Assembly (NCBI GenBank): GCA_012959995.1
Contig: DUCC01000012.1
Coordinates: 1 to 64,000 of the forward strand
Source of the DNA: Acidimicrobiia bacterium
Lineage (GTDB): Bacteria; Actinomycetota; Acidimicrobiia; Acidimicrobiales; MedAcidi-G1
Direction: 5' to 3'
DNA length: 64,000 bases
The notes beneath the pieces were generated by a model. It saw only the letters and a program-made list of their open reading frames with translations, was not told the origin of the DNA and did not search any database. The position numbers were made by a program, and so were the translations under genes. Positions 1 to 7,633 of the stretch are shown here, in pieces (within the stretch, counting starts at the first letter, position 1; each line of letters starts with the position of its first letter).

Positions 1-65
1 CCAAGGCGTACTTTCGGGTTTTCTAATACATTTCCGCCGGTTGATGCGCTTTCTCCGACTTCCAT
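1..65 (-). CDS. N-terminus of an unidentified protein (partial)
   Basis: An ATG at 65-63 on the minus strand is preceded by a purine-rich Shine-Dalgarno-like run (GGGGGGAAGAT) and opens a frame with no stop to the window edge. The 21 visible residues begin MEVGESASTGGNVLENP and match nothing I recognise. The gene would diverge from the hydrolase at 181, leaving about 115 bp of shared promoter region. The ribosome-binding site is the main support. The product cannot be named from so little. Confidence 0.45.
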   Translation of the reverse strand, partial: MEVGESASTGGNVLENPKVRL

Positions 66-180
66 ATCTTCCCCCCCTAGTTTGTTGGGGCAAAGAGTAG
101 TACAACTCGGCCTGGCTTGCCAGAGCACCCCCGCATCAGTCACGCTGCTAGCAAACAAGAGTCGGCAATGAAAGGAAACT

Positions 181-1158
181 ATGAGTTTCTTAAATGAAGT
201 AAAACGACACAATGTTGACGCTTTCGGCTACCGAATGCATGTGGCCGAAATGGGTGAAGGGCCGCTGGTGTTGTTTGTGCATGGGTTTCCCGAATCTTGG
301 TATTCGTGGCGCAACCAACTGCCGGCATTGGCAGCTGCCGGGTACCGAGCCGCCGCTATAGACGTGCGTGGTTATGGATCGTCGGCCACCCCAGAAGGGT
401 TCGACGCTTACCGGTTGGTGGATTTAGCTGCCGATTGTGTTGGGGTGGTTCAAGCCCTCGGTGAAACCACGGCCACCATCGTGGGTCACGACTGGGGTTC
501 CCCTATAGCGGCTGCCGCCGCCCGTTTACGGCCCGATGTTTTTACGGCAATGGCATTACTGAGCGTGCCTTATGATGCCCGTAACGATCACCGGCCTTCC
601 GAGACCTTCGCCAGTTTCAGCGATACCGAAGAGTTTTACATCACCTATTTCCAAAAACCGGGGCAGGCCGAAGCAGAAATAGCAAAAGACCCCCGCCGTT
701 GGTTAGCGGGCTTTTACTTCTCAGCGTCAGGGGACTGCCCGCCACCTGAACCGGGGCAAAAATCTATGGGGTTCGTGCCTCCCGGCGGCTTGCTAAGCGA
801 CGGATTTTCTTATCCCTCCAGCCCACTGGAGTGGATGACCGACGCAGATTTAGACTTCTACACGGCAGAGTTTGCCAAGGCCGGATTTACCGGTGGGCTC
901 AACCGCTACCGGTGCATTGACTATGACTGGGTTGATCTGCGAGCTTGGCATCATGCAGCTATTAGGCAGCCCTCGTTGTTTATTGGTGGAGAAAAAGACG
1001 GCCCCACACAATGGGGGGCGGGCGCCATTAGCCGGTATCCAGAGACTTTGCCAGGCCTTCGGGGGACCCACATTTTAGAGGGGGCCGGTCACTGGCTGCA
1101 GCAAGAAGCAGCGGAGACGGTGAACGACTTGTTACTGGAGTTCCTCGACGGGCTTTAA
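181..1158 (+). CDS. Epoxide-hydrolase-like alpha/beta hydrolase
   Basis: This 325-residue protein has the alpha/beta-hydrolase layout of soluble epoxide hydrolases and haloalkane dehalogenase relatives. The oxyanion motif HGFPESW is at residues 34-40, DVRGYGSS at 61-68, and the nucleophile elbow GHDWGSP at 102-108, giving Asp104 as nucleophile. The likely catalytic histidine is His304 in GAGHW near the C-terminus. An aspartate nucleophile followed by W fits the epoxide hydrolase branch better than esterases. No signal peptide is visible, so it is probably cytosolic. The ATG at 181 follows AAAGGAAACT, a good ribosome-binding site. The substrate is unknown. It is separated from the permease downstream by 47 bp, so a shared transcript is possible but not shown. 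Confidence 0.88.
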   Translation: MSFLNEVKRHNVDAFGYRMHVAEMGEGPLVLFVHGFPESWYSWRNQLPALAAAGYRAAAIDVRGYGSSATPEGFDAYRLVDLAADCVGVVQALGETTATIVGHDWGSPIAAAAARLRPDVFTAMALLSVPYDARNDHRPSETFASFSDTEEFYITYFQKPGQAEAEIAKDPRRWLAGFYFSASGDCPPPEPGQKSMGFVPPGGLLSDGFSYPSSPLEWMTDADLDFYTAEFAKAGFTGGLNRYRCIDYDWVDLRAWHHAAIRQPSLFIGGEKDGPTQWGAGAISRYPETLPGLRGTHILEGAGHWLQQEAAETVNDLLLEFLDGL

Positions 1159-1205
1159 ACGGCGACTTGAACGCACTAAGGTCGCTTATCATCTAGGGTT
1201 AGTCA

Positions 1206-3290
1206 ATGTCGGACAACAAATCAGGAAAACTAACCCGCTCATTGGGCTTGCGCCATGTGTTTTCGCTGTCTACCGGAGCGATGCTTTCTTCGGGTCTTTT
1301 TTTGCTCCCGGGTTTGGCGGCTGCTAAAGCCGGGCCGGCCGCCATATTGGCTTATCTAATAGCGGGAGTGTTTGCCGTGCCAGCCATGCTGAGTGTGGCC
1401 GAACTTTCTACGGCCCTTCCCAAAGCGGGCGGGGCTTACTATTTTCTAGAGCGTGCTCTCGGGCCGGCGGTGGGTACGGTAGCCGGGTTCGGCACTTGGC
1501 TTTCTCTGGTACTCAAAGATGCTTTCGCCATGGTAGGCATGAGTGCTTATTTGGTATTGGTTTTAGATGTCAACACCACTTGGTTGGCCTTGGCGCTCAT
1601 TGGTTTTTTTACTTTCATCAATGTGGTGGGCTCGAAAGCCAGCGCTTCGGTGCAGTTGGCCATGGTGGCGTTTGTTATTGCGGTCATGGGGTGGTTCTTG
1701 GTTGAAGGGCTTTGGGAAACAAAAGCCCGTGGTCTTGATGATCCAAACCTAGAGCCCTTCTTCACCACTGGGTCATCGGGGGTGATGGCCGTGGTGGGTT
1801 TGGTGTTTGTTTCCTATGGCGGGCTTACCAAAGTGGCTAGTGCAGCGGAGGAAGTGGAAGACCCTTCGCATCGCATTCCTTTAGGTATGGCGCTTTCGTT
1901 GGGGGTAGCCACCTTGCTTTACACTTTGGGGGTTTTGGTGGCGGTGGTGGTGGTTCCTCCGGAGCAGTTGCATCAAGATTTAGCACCTATTCACACTGCG
2001 GCGGTGGCCGTGCTGCCTCCGTTGGGGGTAGGACTTATCGTTATCGCTGCGTTGGCTGCTTTTGCTTCGGCGGTAAATGCCGGCATTATGGCGGCCGCTC
2101 GCTACCCCATGGCCATGGCTCAGGATGGCTTGTTGCCCGCCCGTTTGGGAGGCATTGGTAAGTTTGGTACCCCCACGGTGGGGGTAGTTATGACCGGTTC
2201 GTCTATTGCGGTGGTGGTCTTGATTTTTGATGCAGAGGCCATAGCTAAGTTGGCGAGTGCTTTTGTTTTGTTGACTTTGGGTTTGGTTAACTTGGCGGTC
2301 TTGGTGTTGCGGGCTTCTCGTATCCAGTCTTACGCCCCGGCTTTTCGGGCGCCTTTGTATCCGTTTACGCAGTTTGCTGGTCTTGCCGTGTCGGTGTATT
2401 TGATATGGCAGTTGGGCCCGGTGCCTCAGTTGTTTGTTTTGATAGTCAGTGTGGTGGCCTGGACGTGGCATCACTTTTACGCTCAGGGCCGCACCAAACG
2501 AGCCGGCGCTATCCGCCATGTTTTTGAGCGGTGGGGTTCCGAAGTCGATAGAGGTCTTGACCGTGAGATGAGTGCGGCCATGGCCGGCCACGGCTTGCGT
2601 GATGTTGACGACTACCACGGTTTGATCGCTCGGGCTTCGGTGTTGTCAATCCCCGAGGGCACAGATATTTCCGAGGCCGCTGATCGGGCGGCCACCGTGT
2701 TGTCGGATCAAATTGGCTTATCGCGAGAACGAGTCACGGAGCGCTTTTTAGAGACTGGTTCTTTGTGGATCCAGCCGTCAAGCGACCACCCGACGGCTAC
2801 CCCTGTGGCTTTGTTCGAGGCCATTGATGACGACCAGTTAGTGATCGTGCGTTCGGCTGCTGGTATACGTATTCCGGCTGCTTGGGGGGGTTCGGGCGAA
2901 CGAGTGAACGCTCTCTTCTTTTTGGCGGGTACCACGGCTAACGCGGGCCGGTCGCTTCGTTTGGCCGGCGAGTTAGCCAGCCACTTGCATACCGGGGCTC
3001 GTGAAGTGGGCGAGGCGGCGGATGAGGCATCCGTCAAGTCGGCGTTGTTGCCCGAGGCCATGATTACCCAATACACCTTGTTTCCCGAAGGCCTTGATGC
3101 GGCTTTGATCGGCAAAAAAGTGGGGGCGCTTGGTTTACCTAAAGGTGTTGAGGTAGCGGCATTGATTCGCTTCGGGGTGTCGTTGCCGGTGGAAGATGAA
3201 TTGGTGTTAGAAGCCGATGACCAACTCACCTTGGTGGGACCCGCCGAGGTCATGCCCGCTCCAGGGGCGCCTATTCCTGCCTCCCGGTAG
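1206..3290 (+). CDS. APC-family amino acid permease with EIIA-like and RCK_C-like cytosolic domains
   Basis: A 694-residue three-part protein. Residues 1 to about 430 form a 12-helix APC permease with the unwound-helix motif GAMLSSGLFLLPG at 24-36, which in this family contacts the amino acid backbone. Residues of about 473-616 resemble a PTS EIIA type-2 domain, with SSDHPTATPVALFEA where EIIA proteins carry the phosphorylatable histidine. Residues of about 617-683 look like an RCK_C/TrkA_C domain (LIGKKVGALGLPKG, then EADDQLTLVG). RCK_C domains bind small ligands and gate transporters, so transport is probably allosterically controlled. The substrate is unknown. The permease part is certain; the two soluble domain names rest on pattern recognition. 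It converges on the nitroreductase gene with a 37-bp gap. Confidence 0.88.
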   Translation: MSDNKSGKLTRSLGLRHVFSLSTGAMLSSGLFLLPGLAAAKAGPAAILAYLIAGVFAVPAMLSVAELSTALPKAGGAYYFLERALGPAVGTVAGFGTWLSLVLKDAFAMVGMSAYLVLVLDVNTTWLALALIGFFTFINVVGSKASASVQLAMVAFVIAVMGWFLVEGLWETKARGLDDPNLEPFFTTGSSGVMAVVGLVFVSYGGLTKVASAAEEVEDPSHRIPLGMALSLGVATLLYTLGVLVAVVVVPPEQLHQDLAPIHTAAVAVLPPLGVGLIVIAALAAFASAVNAGIMAAARYPMAMAQDGLLPARLGGIGKFGTPTVGVVMTGSSIAVVVLIFDAEAIAKLASAFVLLTLGLVNLAVLVLRASRIQSYAPAFRAPLYPFTQFAGLAVSVYLIWQLGPVPQLFVLIVSVVAWTWHHFYAQGRTKRAGAIRHVFERWGSEVDRGLDREMSAAMAGHGLRDVDDYHGLIARASVLSIPEGTDISEAADRAATVLSDQIGLSRERVTERFLETGSLWIQPSSDHPTATPVALFEAIDDDQLVIVRSAAGIRIPAAWGGSGERVNALFFLAGTTANAGRSLRLAGELASHLHTGAREVGEAADEASVKSALLPEAMITQYTLFPEGLDAALIGKKVGALGLPKGVEVAALIRFGVSLPVEDELVLEADDQLTLVGPAEVMPAPGAPIPASR

Positions 3291-3310
3291 TTTTCGAGCA
3301 GGCCCAAGCA

Positions 3311-3340
3311 AAAGAAAGTAGAAACCGCTACGAGCGTTTC
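3311..3340 (-). terminator. Possible terminator between convergent genes
   Basis: A hairpin at 3321-3340 pairs GAAAC(C)GCT with AGCGTTTC around an ACG loop, with one bulged base. On the minus strand it is followed by TACTTTCTTT, a T-rich tail, so it could end transcription of the nitroreductase operon. It overlaps the nitroreductase stop codon (3328-3330). The stem is imperfect, so support is modest. Confidence 0.3.
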
Positions 3341-4011
3341 TGGCCGAAGAGATCCCACGAAGTGATTTTTTCTGCGCCCCGATAACGAGGAGCAACCCCC
3401 CAGTGGCCGGTGGGGTGACCCAAAGGAAGCAGGGCTAAGACCTCGTAACGCTCGGGGATACCAAGCAATTGACGAACCTCATCTTCGTAAATGCGGTGCA
3501 GGGTAGTCAACGAGGTGCCGAGTCCCAGCGATCGGGCGGCCAACATAAAGTTTTGCACCGCAGGATAAACCGAAGCATGGGTAGGGCCGACCGGCATGGC
3601 CCCCTCATCGTCGTAGATGGTCATATCTATGGTTGGCATAAGCACTAAAACGTGCACCGGAACGTGCTCTAGGGTTTGGGCAAGGTGCTCAGTGGCCCGA
3701 TTGTTGCGTGCCCAACTTTCCCGCACCTGATCATTGGGGAATTCCTGGGGGGCGACCGCCGGGCCATAACGGTCCCACCCGCGGCGATACAGGTCAGCCA
3801 AACCGAGACGTAAAGCGGGGTCTTGAACTACCATAAATTGGTAGGGCTGAATGTTCCCTCCGCTGGGTGCTTGAACGGCGGCACGAAGACATGTCCAAAT
3901 ATCTTCTTCGCTTACCGGCTGCTCAGAATAACGACGCATGGCGCGGTTGGTCATGAGCCCATCAAGGAGGCCAATGTCGTTACCTTTGGAGAGTCCTGGC
4001 TGAAAGGTCAT
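3328..4011 (-). CDS. Nitroreductase-family FMN oxidoreductase
   Basis: A 227-residue nitroreductase-fold flavoprotein. TNRAMRRYS (residues 21-29) corresponds to the phosphate-contacting arginine motif of the family, and APSGGNIQPYQF (48-59) is the conserved FMN loop. The C-terminal LLPLGHPTG segment is also typical. Members reduce nitro groups, quinones or enones with NAD(P)H; some are dehalogenases or dehydrogenases, so the substrate cannot be fixed. It is the last gene of a four-gene minus-strand operon (7115 to 3328), 6 bp after the crotonase, which suggests a reductive or oxidative step in the same acyl-CoA-linked catabolic route. The ATG at 4011 is the only sensible start. Confidence 0.85.
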   Translation of the reverse strand: MTFQPGLSKGNDIGLLDGLMTNRAMRRYSEQPVSEEDIWTCLRAAVQAPSGGNIQPYQFMVVQDPALRLGLADLYRRGWDRYGPAVAPQEFPNDQVRESWARNNRATEHLAQTLEHVPVHVLVLMPTIDMTIYDDEGAMPVGPTHASVYPAVQNFMLAARSLGLGTSLTTLHRIYEDEVRQLLGIPERYEVLALLPLGHPTGHWGVAPRYRGAEKITSWDLFGQKRS

Positions 4012-4017
4012 TATTTT

Positions 4018-4809
4018 CTACTTTCCGGTAAATTTTGGTGGACGCTTTTCTTGGAGAGCGCTCAACGCCTCGGTGAAATCTTGCGAAGCAAAGGTGACCG
4101 TTTCTAAAGCGGTAGCTAAGTCAAAGGCCGGCCCGCAGGTCTGTTTTATCCAACTATTTATAGCCTGTTTGGTGTATTGAACGGCTTGCGGGGCCCCGCC
4201 GGCCAGTCGTTTAGCCCAAGCAAGACCAGCCGTCAAACAAGCATCTGAATCGGAAGCCGTCTCAACGATGAGCCCCAAACGTTCTGCTTCGACGGCCGTG
4301 AGGGGGTCACCGGTAAGCAAAAAACGTTTCGCCAATTGTGGGCCTAGGGCCAGAGGCCAAGCAATGGTTCCCCCATCACCGGCCACAATGCCTACCTGAA
4401 CATGAGGGTCGCCCAGACGAGCCGTTTCGGACATGACGGTGATGTCGGAGAGCAAAGCGATGCTGGCCCCTAAACCCATGGCATGTCCGGTTACCGCTGA
4501 CACCAACGGAAGATGAAGGTCTAGCAGGTCCCAAATAATAGATTTTCCATCTAGGCGAAGGTTGGCTGCATACCCCGGCTCTGAAAAACTTGGAAACCAC
4601 CCGAAATCCCCCCCGGCGGTAAAAGCTTTCTTGCTTCCGGCCAGCAAGACCGCTCGGGCCTCTCGTTCGTTGCGCAAATATTTAAACAAATTGGTGAGCT
4701 CATGATGCATCTGCTCGTCAACCTTGTTGAGCGGGTCAGCGGGGTTGTCGATGGTTACCACCAGCACATCTTGGTGGCGTTCAAAGTGAAGAAATTCAAA
4801 GTCAATCAT
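4018..4809 (-). CDS. Enoyl-CoA hydratase/isomerase (crotonase) family protein
   Basis: A 263-residue crotonase-fold protein. The oxyanion-hole segments are AGGDFGWF and GHAMGLGASIAL. At the position of rat hydratase Glu144 (PEI in classic enzymes) this protein has DPHVQVGIVAGDGG, with His instead of Glu, so ordinary hydratase chemistry is doubtful. This His-containing version recurs in an actinobacterial and proteobacterial subgroup annotated only as family members. I chose the ATG at 4809, not the upstream in-frame start at 4884, because AAGGAAATCTG precedes it and the upstream stretch lies inside the neighbouring gene. It overlaps the end of that acyl-CoA dehydrogenase gene by 8 bp, indicating translational coupling. 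Confidence 0.88.
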   Translation of the reverse strand: MIDFEFLHFERHQDVLVVTIDNPADPLNKVDEQMHHELTNLFKYLRNEREARAVLLAGSKKAFTAGGDFGWFPSFSEPGYAANLRLDGKSIIWDLLDLHLPLVSAVTGHAMGLGASIALLSDITVMSETARLGDPHVQVGIVAGDGGTIAWPLALGPQLAKRFLLTGDPLTAVEAERLGLIVETASDSDACLTAGLAWAKRLAGGAPQAVQYTKQAINSWIKQTCGPAFDLATALETVTFASQDFTEALSALQEKRPPKFTGK

Positions 4810-5959
4810 CAGATTTCCTTGGGTGGGGGTTCGGGTAGTTAGATAGCCGAGGCTCACGAGGTAGACCAAGAATACGCTCACCAATAATATTGCGTTGGAC
4901 TTCGCTGGTCCCGCCCCCGATGGTCAAGGCCGGAGAAAAAAAGTACCCCCACGGCCAAAGGTCTTCTTCCTCGTGATAGGGGTAGTGCCCATCAAGCAGT
5001 GGAGCAGCGCCGCGTAAGTCGGCCACCAGGGCCATAGCTTTTTGACCATGCCGGTCACCTAGGGCCTTACGAAGCGACGACAAAGGGCCCGGATCACCAT
5101 CGGCCATTTGGGCGCTCATAATGCGCTGGTTGAGAAGTTTCAGAATGACCATCTCGGTGTAGAGATCAGCGATTCGTTGGCGCATTACCGGGCTGGGGCT
5201 GTCGAATGATCGCAATTTGTCAAGTACCTGATCATCGTTGGGGCCTAAACCCCACAACACGCCGCCTTCGGAAAGAGAAACCCTTTCGTTGGTTAAGGTG
5301 ACCTTGGCCAACGACCAGCCTTGGTTTTCTTGGCCCACCAAACAGTCAAGGGGTATTCGAACATCGGTGAAAAAAGTTTCGTTGAAGTGGCGCCCTCCCG
5401 ACATTTCAAGCACCGGTCGGATCTCTATACCCGGAGTGCGCATGTCGAGGAGAAAGTAGGAGATCCCTTTTTGGGGCGGGCCCTCGCTTGATGTTCGGGC
5501 CAGCAGAATACCCCAGTCGCTGGTCTCTGCTTGAGAAGACCAAAGTTTGGACCCATTTATGAGGTAATGGTCGCCATCTCGTATGGCCTTAGTTCGTAAA
5601 GACGCCAAATCGGATCCGGCCTCTGGTTCGCTAAAAAGTTGACACCACGTTTCGGTACCGGCCAACATGGGGGGAAGGAAACGTTCTTTTTGCTCTTCGG
5701 TTCCTCCGGCCAAGATGGTCGGCCCGGCCCACCCCACCCCGATGGACACGTTGGGGAGGACAACGCCGGCTGTTTGAAGCTCTTGATCAATAAGCAACTG
5801 TGTTTCGGCGCCGGCGCTGCGCCCCCACGGGTCGGGCCAGTGGGGGGCTATGAAGCCGGCCTGAGCGAGATCTTGTCGTGTGGGGGAGGGGTGAGCATTG
5901 AGCCACCCGCGAATTTCGATGCGGCGAGGATCGCTATCGGCGGGAAGTGAAAAGTCCAT
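4802..5959 (-). CDS. Acyl-CoA dehydrogenase
   Basis: A 385-residue acyl-CoA dehydrogenase with the N-terminal helical domain, the FAD-contacting WCQLFSEPEAGSDLASL segment, KLWSSQAE, and a C-terminal GGTSEVQRNIIGERILGLP. The C-terminal helix and GGTSE motif are typical of the family, but the residue before GTSE is Gly, not the Glu base of short/medium-chain enzymes, so the catalytic base must lie elsewhere, as in the branched-chain and FadE-like members. The ATG at 5959 starts 4 bp after the stop of the upstream flavoprotein; the ORF can be extended to 5995 but would then overlap that gene. The substrate is unknown, and the context (crotonase, nitroreductase) suggests an acyl-CoA route. Confidence 0.88.
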   Translation of the reverse strand: MDFSLPADSDPRRIEIRGWLNAHPSPTRQDLAQAGFIAPHWPDPWGRSAGAETQLLIDQELQTAGVVLPNVSIGVGWAGPTILAGGTEEQKERFLPPMLAGTETWCQLFSEPEAGSDLASLRTKAIRDGDHYLINGSKLWSSQAETSDWGILLARTSSEGPPQKGISYFLLDMRTPGIEIRPVLEMSGGRHFNETFFTDVRIPLDCLVGQENQGWSLAKVTLTNERVSLSEGGVLWGLGPNDDQVLDKLRSFDSPSPVMRQRIADLYTEMVILKLLNQRIMSAQMADGDPGPLSSLRKALGDRHGQKAMALVADLRGAAPLLDGHYPYHEEEDLWPWGYFFSPALTIGGGTSEVQRNIIGERILGLPREPRLSNYPNPHPRKSDD

Positions 5960-5963
5960 GTTT

Positions 5964-7115
5964 TTAGAGAAACGTGGTGTCGGTTTGGAGACCAAAACGA
6001 AGGCGGCCGGTTAGCTCGTGGATTCTCGGGGCAACCATGGCGTGGGTGGCGGCCACTTGGCCATCACGGATTATGCGTTGAAGTGGCTCGTTCAGATACA
6101 CCGCACTTCCCCCTGCTTCTCGTTGAAGGTGAGTCAGCGCATCGGCGCACCGCTGGGTGGCGTCACAGGCAGCTAAGCGAAGGGAGCGCCGGTGCTCAAC
6201 GGTGAGCGGTTGGCCGGTGAGCGCCATGCCCCAAGCTTCCCCCACGGCGTCATGCAAGAAGGCTCGAGCCGAGCGTGCGGTGGCTTCGGCAGTGGAGACT
6301 GTTATTTGCCCGGAGGCGCGTTCGGCCAGCGTTCGTCCCGAACCGGCAGGTTTTTTTTCTGTGGCCAGTTCGGCGAATCGTTCTACTGCACCATCGAGTA
6401 AGCCAACAGTTACGGCGGCGATTCCCATGGCCAGTATCCCATAGAAAGGAAATCGCCATTGCGGCCCATCCAGACGTGGGGTAGCTGTCATAAGTTGCAC
6501 CCAACGGCCCTCGGGGACAAAGACATCACTTACTTGGTAATCGGTTGACCCGCTGCCGGATAGGCCAGTAACTCGCCAAGTGTCAAGGTGTTGAACGTCG
6601 GAGCGCTTAAAAAACACAAAAGGGGCGTAGAGACCATCGGCCCGTTTGATGGGGGTGTCTGTTTGGTCGACTAAAAGGGCACCCCCGCCGACCCAGGTGC
6701 AGTGTTGGGTGCCGGACCCCCAAGCCCAAGTGCCGGAGACCTGCAGGCCTCCATCAACAATTTTTGCTTTGCCGAACGGAGCAGCAAAACCTCCGGTGCA
6801 AGAATCGGCGGGCCCATAAATCTCTTGGGCGAAAGGCTCATCAAGATAGCCGGCTAGCAGGGAGGTAGTAGCAGCGATCATGACACACCATGCGGTTCCC
6901 CCGTCGTAGCGTGCCACCTCCGAAATGATGTTAAGCCCGGTGGCTACATCAACTTCTGGCCCTCCGAGGCTGGCTGGGGTGAAAAGCCGAAACAGCCCAG
7001 CACTCGTTAAATCGTCAACCACGTCTTGGGGTAACGAGCGATTATTTTCAATGCGTTGCGCTCGCTTAGCCAACGAGGGGCCGAGGTCTCTTGCTGCTTG
7101 AAAAGGGTCACCCAT
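5964..7115 (-). CDS. Acyl-CoA-dehydrogenase-fold flavoprotein, possibly a monooxygenase (HsaA-like)
   Basis: A 383-residue protein of the acyl-CoA dehydrogenase superfamily. The N-terminus (LPQDVVDDLTSAGLFRLFTP), the middle GGTAWCVMIAATTSLLAGY, and the C-terminal REAGGSAVYLNEPLQRIIRD resemble the flavin-dependent monooxygenase branch (HsaA, DszC, p-hydroxyphenylacetate hydroxylase C2) more than true dehydrogenases. No GxxSE catalytic Glu motif is seen. It is the first gene of the leftward operon and its ATG (7115-7113) overlaps the divergent strand's CATG. Such proteins need a separate flavin reductase, and the nitroreductase at the end of the operon could be related to that need, but this is inference. 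A plain dehydrogenase role remains possible. Confidence 0.78.
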   Translation of the reverse strand: MGDPFQAARDLGPSLAKRAQRIENNRSLPQDVVDDLTSAGLFRLFTPASLGGPEVDVATGLNIISEVARYDGGTAWCVMIAATTSLLAGYLDEPFAQEIYGPADSCTGGFAAPFGKAKIVDGGLQVSGTWAWGSGTQHCTWVGGGALLVDQTDTPIKRADGLYAPFVFFKRSDVQHLDTWRVTGLSGSGSTDYQVSDVFVPEGRWVQLMTATPRLDGPQWRFPFYGILAMGIAAVTVGLLDGAVERFAELATEKKPAGSGRTLAERASGQITVSTAEATARSARAFLHDAVGEAWGMALTGQPLTVEHRRSLRLAACDATQRCADALTHLQREAGGSAVYLNEPLQRIIRDGQVAATHAMVAPRIHELTGRLRFGLQTDTTFL

Positions 7116-7233
7116 GGAAAGAAACTACGTGACGCTTCTTAGCGGTGCAAATTTAAGAAACGGTGACGGCACAGGAGGCTTGCCTGAAGCGAGCAGCGGT
7201 AGTGTTTACCGCTGGTGGTTCTATCCTCACGGT

Positions 7234-7479
7234 ATGACTCCGATTGTTTATTGGCGGCCTGGTTGTGGATTTTGTATGCGCTTGATGCGCGGCATCGAAG
7301 AGGCAGGCTTAGCGGTTGAAACCCGGAACATTTGGGAAGACCCCAAGGCGGCGACTTTTGTGCGTTCGGTAACCGGAGGCAACGAGATTGTTCCCACGGT
7401 TTCGTTGGGTGACCGCAACATGGTCAACCCCAGCATTGGCGACCTTTTGGCGCTGATAAACGAACCGGGCGAGAACTAA
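7234..7479 (+). CDS. Mycoredoxin/glutaredoxin-like protein
   Basis: An 81-residue thioredoxin-fold protein beginning MTPIVYWRPGCGFCMRLM, with a CGFC redox pair near residue 11-14, a TVSLGDR segment in place of the cis-Pro loop (IVPTVSLG) and a C-terminal NPSIGDLLALI helix. The size and sequence suit the actinobacterial mycoredoxin family, which reduces mycothiol mixed disulfides. The frame is open from 7114, but the first 40 residues are unlike any glutaredoxin and overlap the divergent start, so I chose the ATG at 7234. The ribosome-binding site is weak. A strong hairpin follows the stop. Confidence 0.88.
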   Translation: MTPIVYWRPGCGFCMRLMRGIEEAGLAVETRNIWEDPKAATFVRSVTGGNEIVPTVSLGDRNMVNPSIGDLLALINEPGEN

Positions 7480-7491
7480 CTCAAATGTTTC

Positions 7492-7535
7492 AAATCTTCG
7501 TGATATGGGAACAGGCCCCACATCACGAAGATTTT
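7492..7535 (+). terminator. Hairpin terminator after the glutaredoxin gene, first copy of a duplicated element
   Basis: A perfect 13-bp inverted repeat, AAATCTTCGTGAT (7492-7504) with ATCACGAAGATTT (7522-7534), is extended inside by TGGG/CCCA pairing, and followed by TTTTG. It lies 13 bp after the glutaredoxin stop. Its inner part ACAGGCCCCACATCACGA (7511-7528) is repeated exactly at 7607-7624. It probably ends glutaredoxin transcription, although the T-run is short. Confidence 0.55.
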
Positions 7536-7598
7536 GTAGAGCCTGCTCTAAAGCCGTTTAAATAAAGGGTTTTGTAGAATACTTTGAGAAAGCCCGAC

Positions 7599-7624
7599 AT
7601 GTGGGGACAGGCCCCACATCACGA
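7599..7624 (+). promoter_or_regulatory. Leader stem-loop beside the AhpD-family gene, second copy of the element
   Basis: ATGTGGGG (7599-7606) and CCCCACAT (7612-7619) form a perfect 8-bp stem with a 5-base loop ACAGG. The 3' part continues as an exact 18-base copy (7607-7624) of the sequence at 7511-7528. The stem ends only a few bases before the GAGGAGGGG ribosome-binding site of the gene starting at 7634, so it would sit in its leader and could affect translation. A function is not established. Confidence 0.45.
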
Positions 7625-7633
7625 GGAGGGGTA

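Noticed and set aside
112-123. CTGGCTTGCCAG palindrome before the first hydrolase
   Set aside because: Only 12 bases with no second copy; too little to call an operator.
1980-2618. Long minus-strand open frame (212 codons) inside the permease gene
   Set aside because: It lies wholly antisense to the well-supported APC permease, has basic, low-complexity residues and no recognisable motif.
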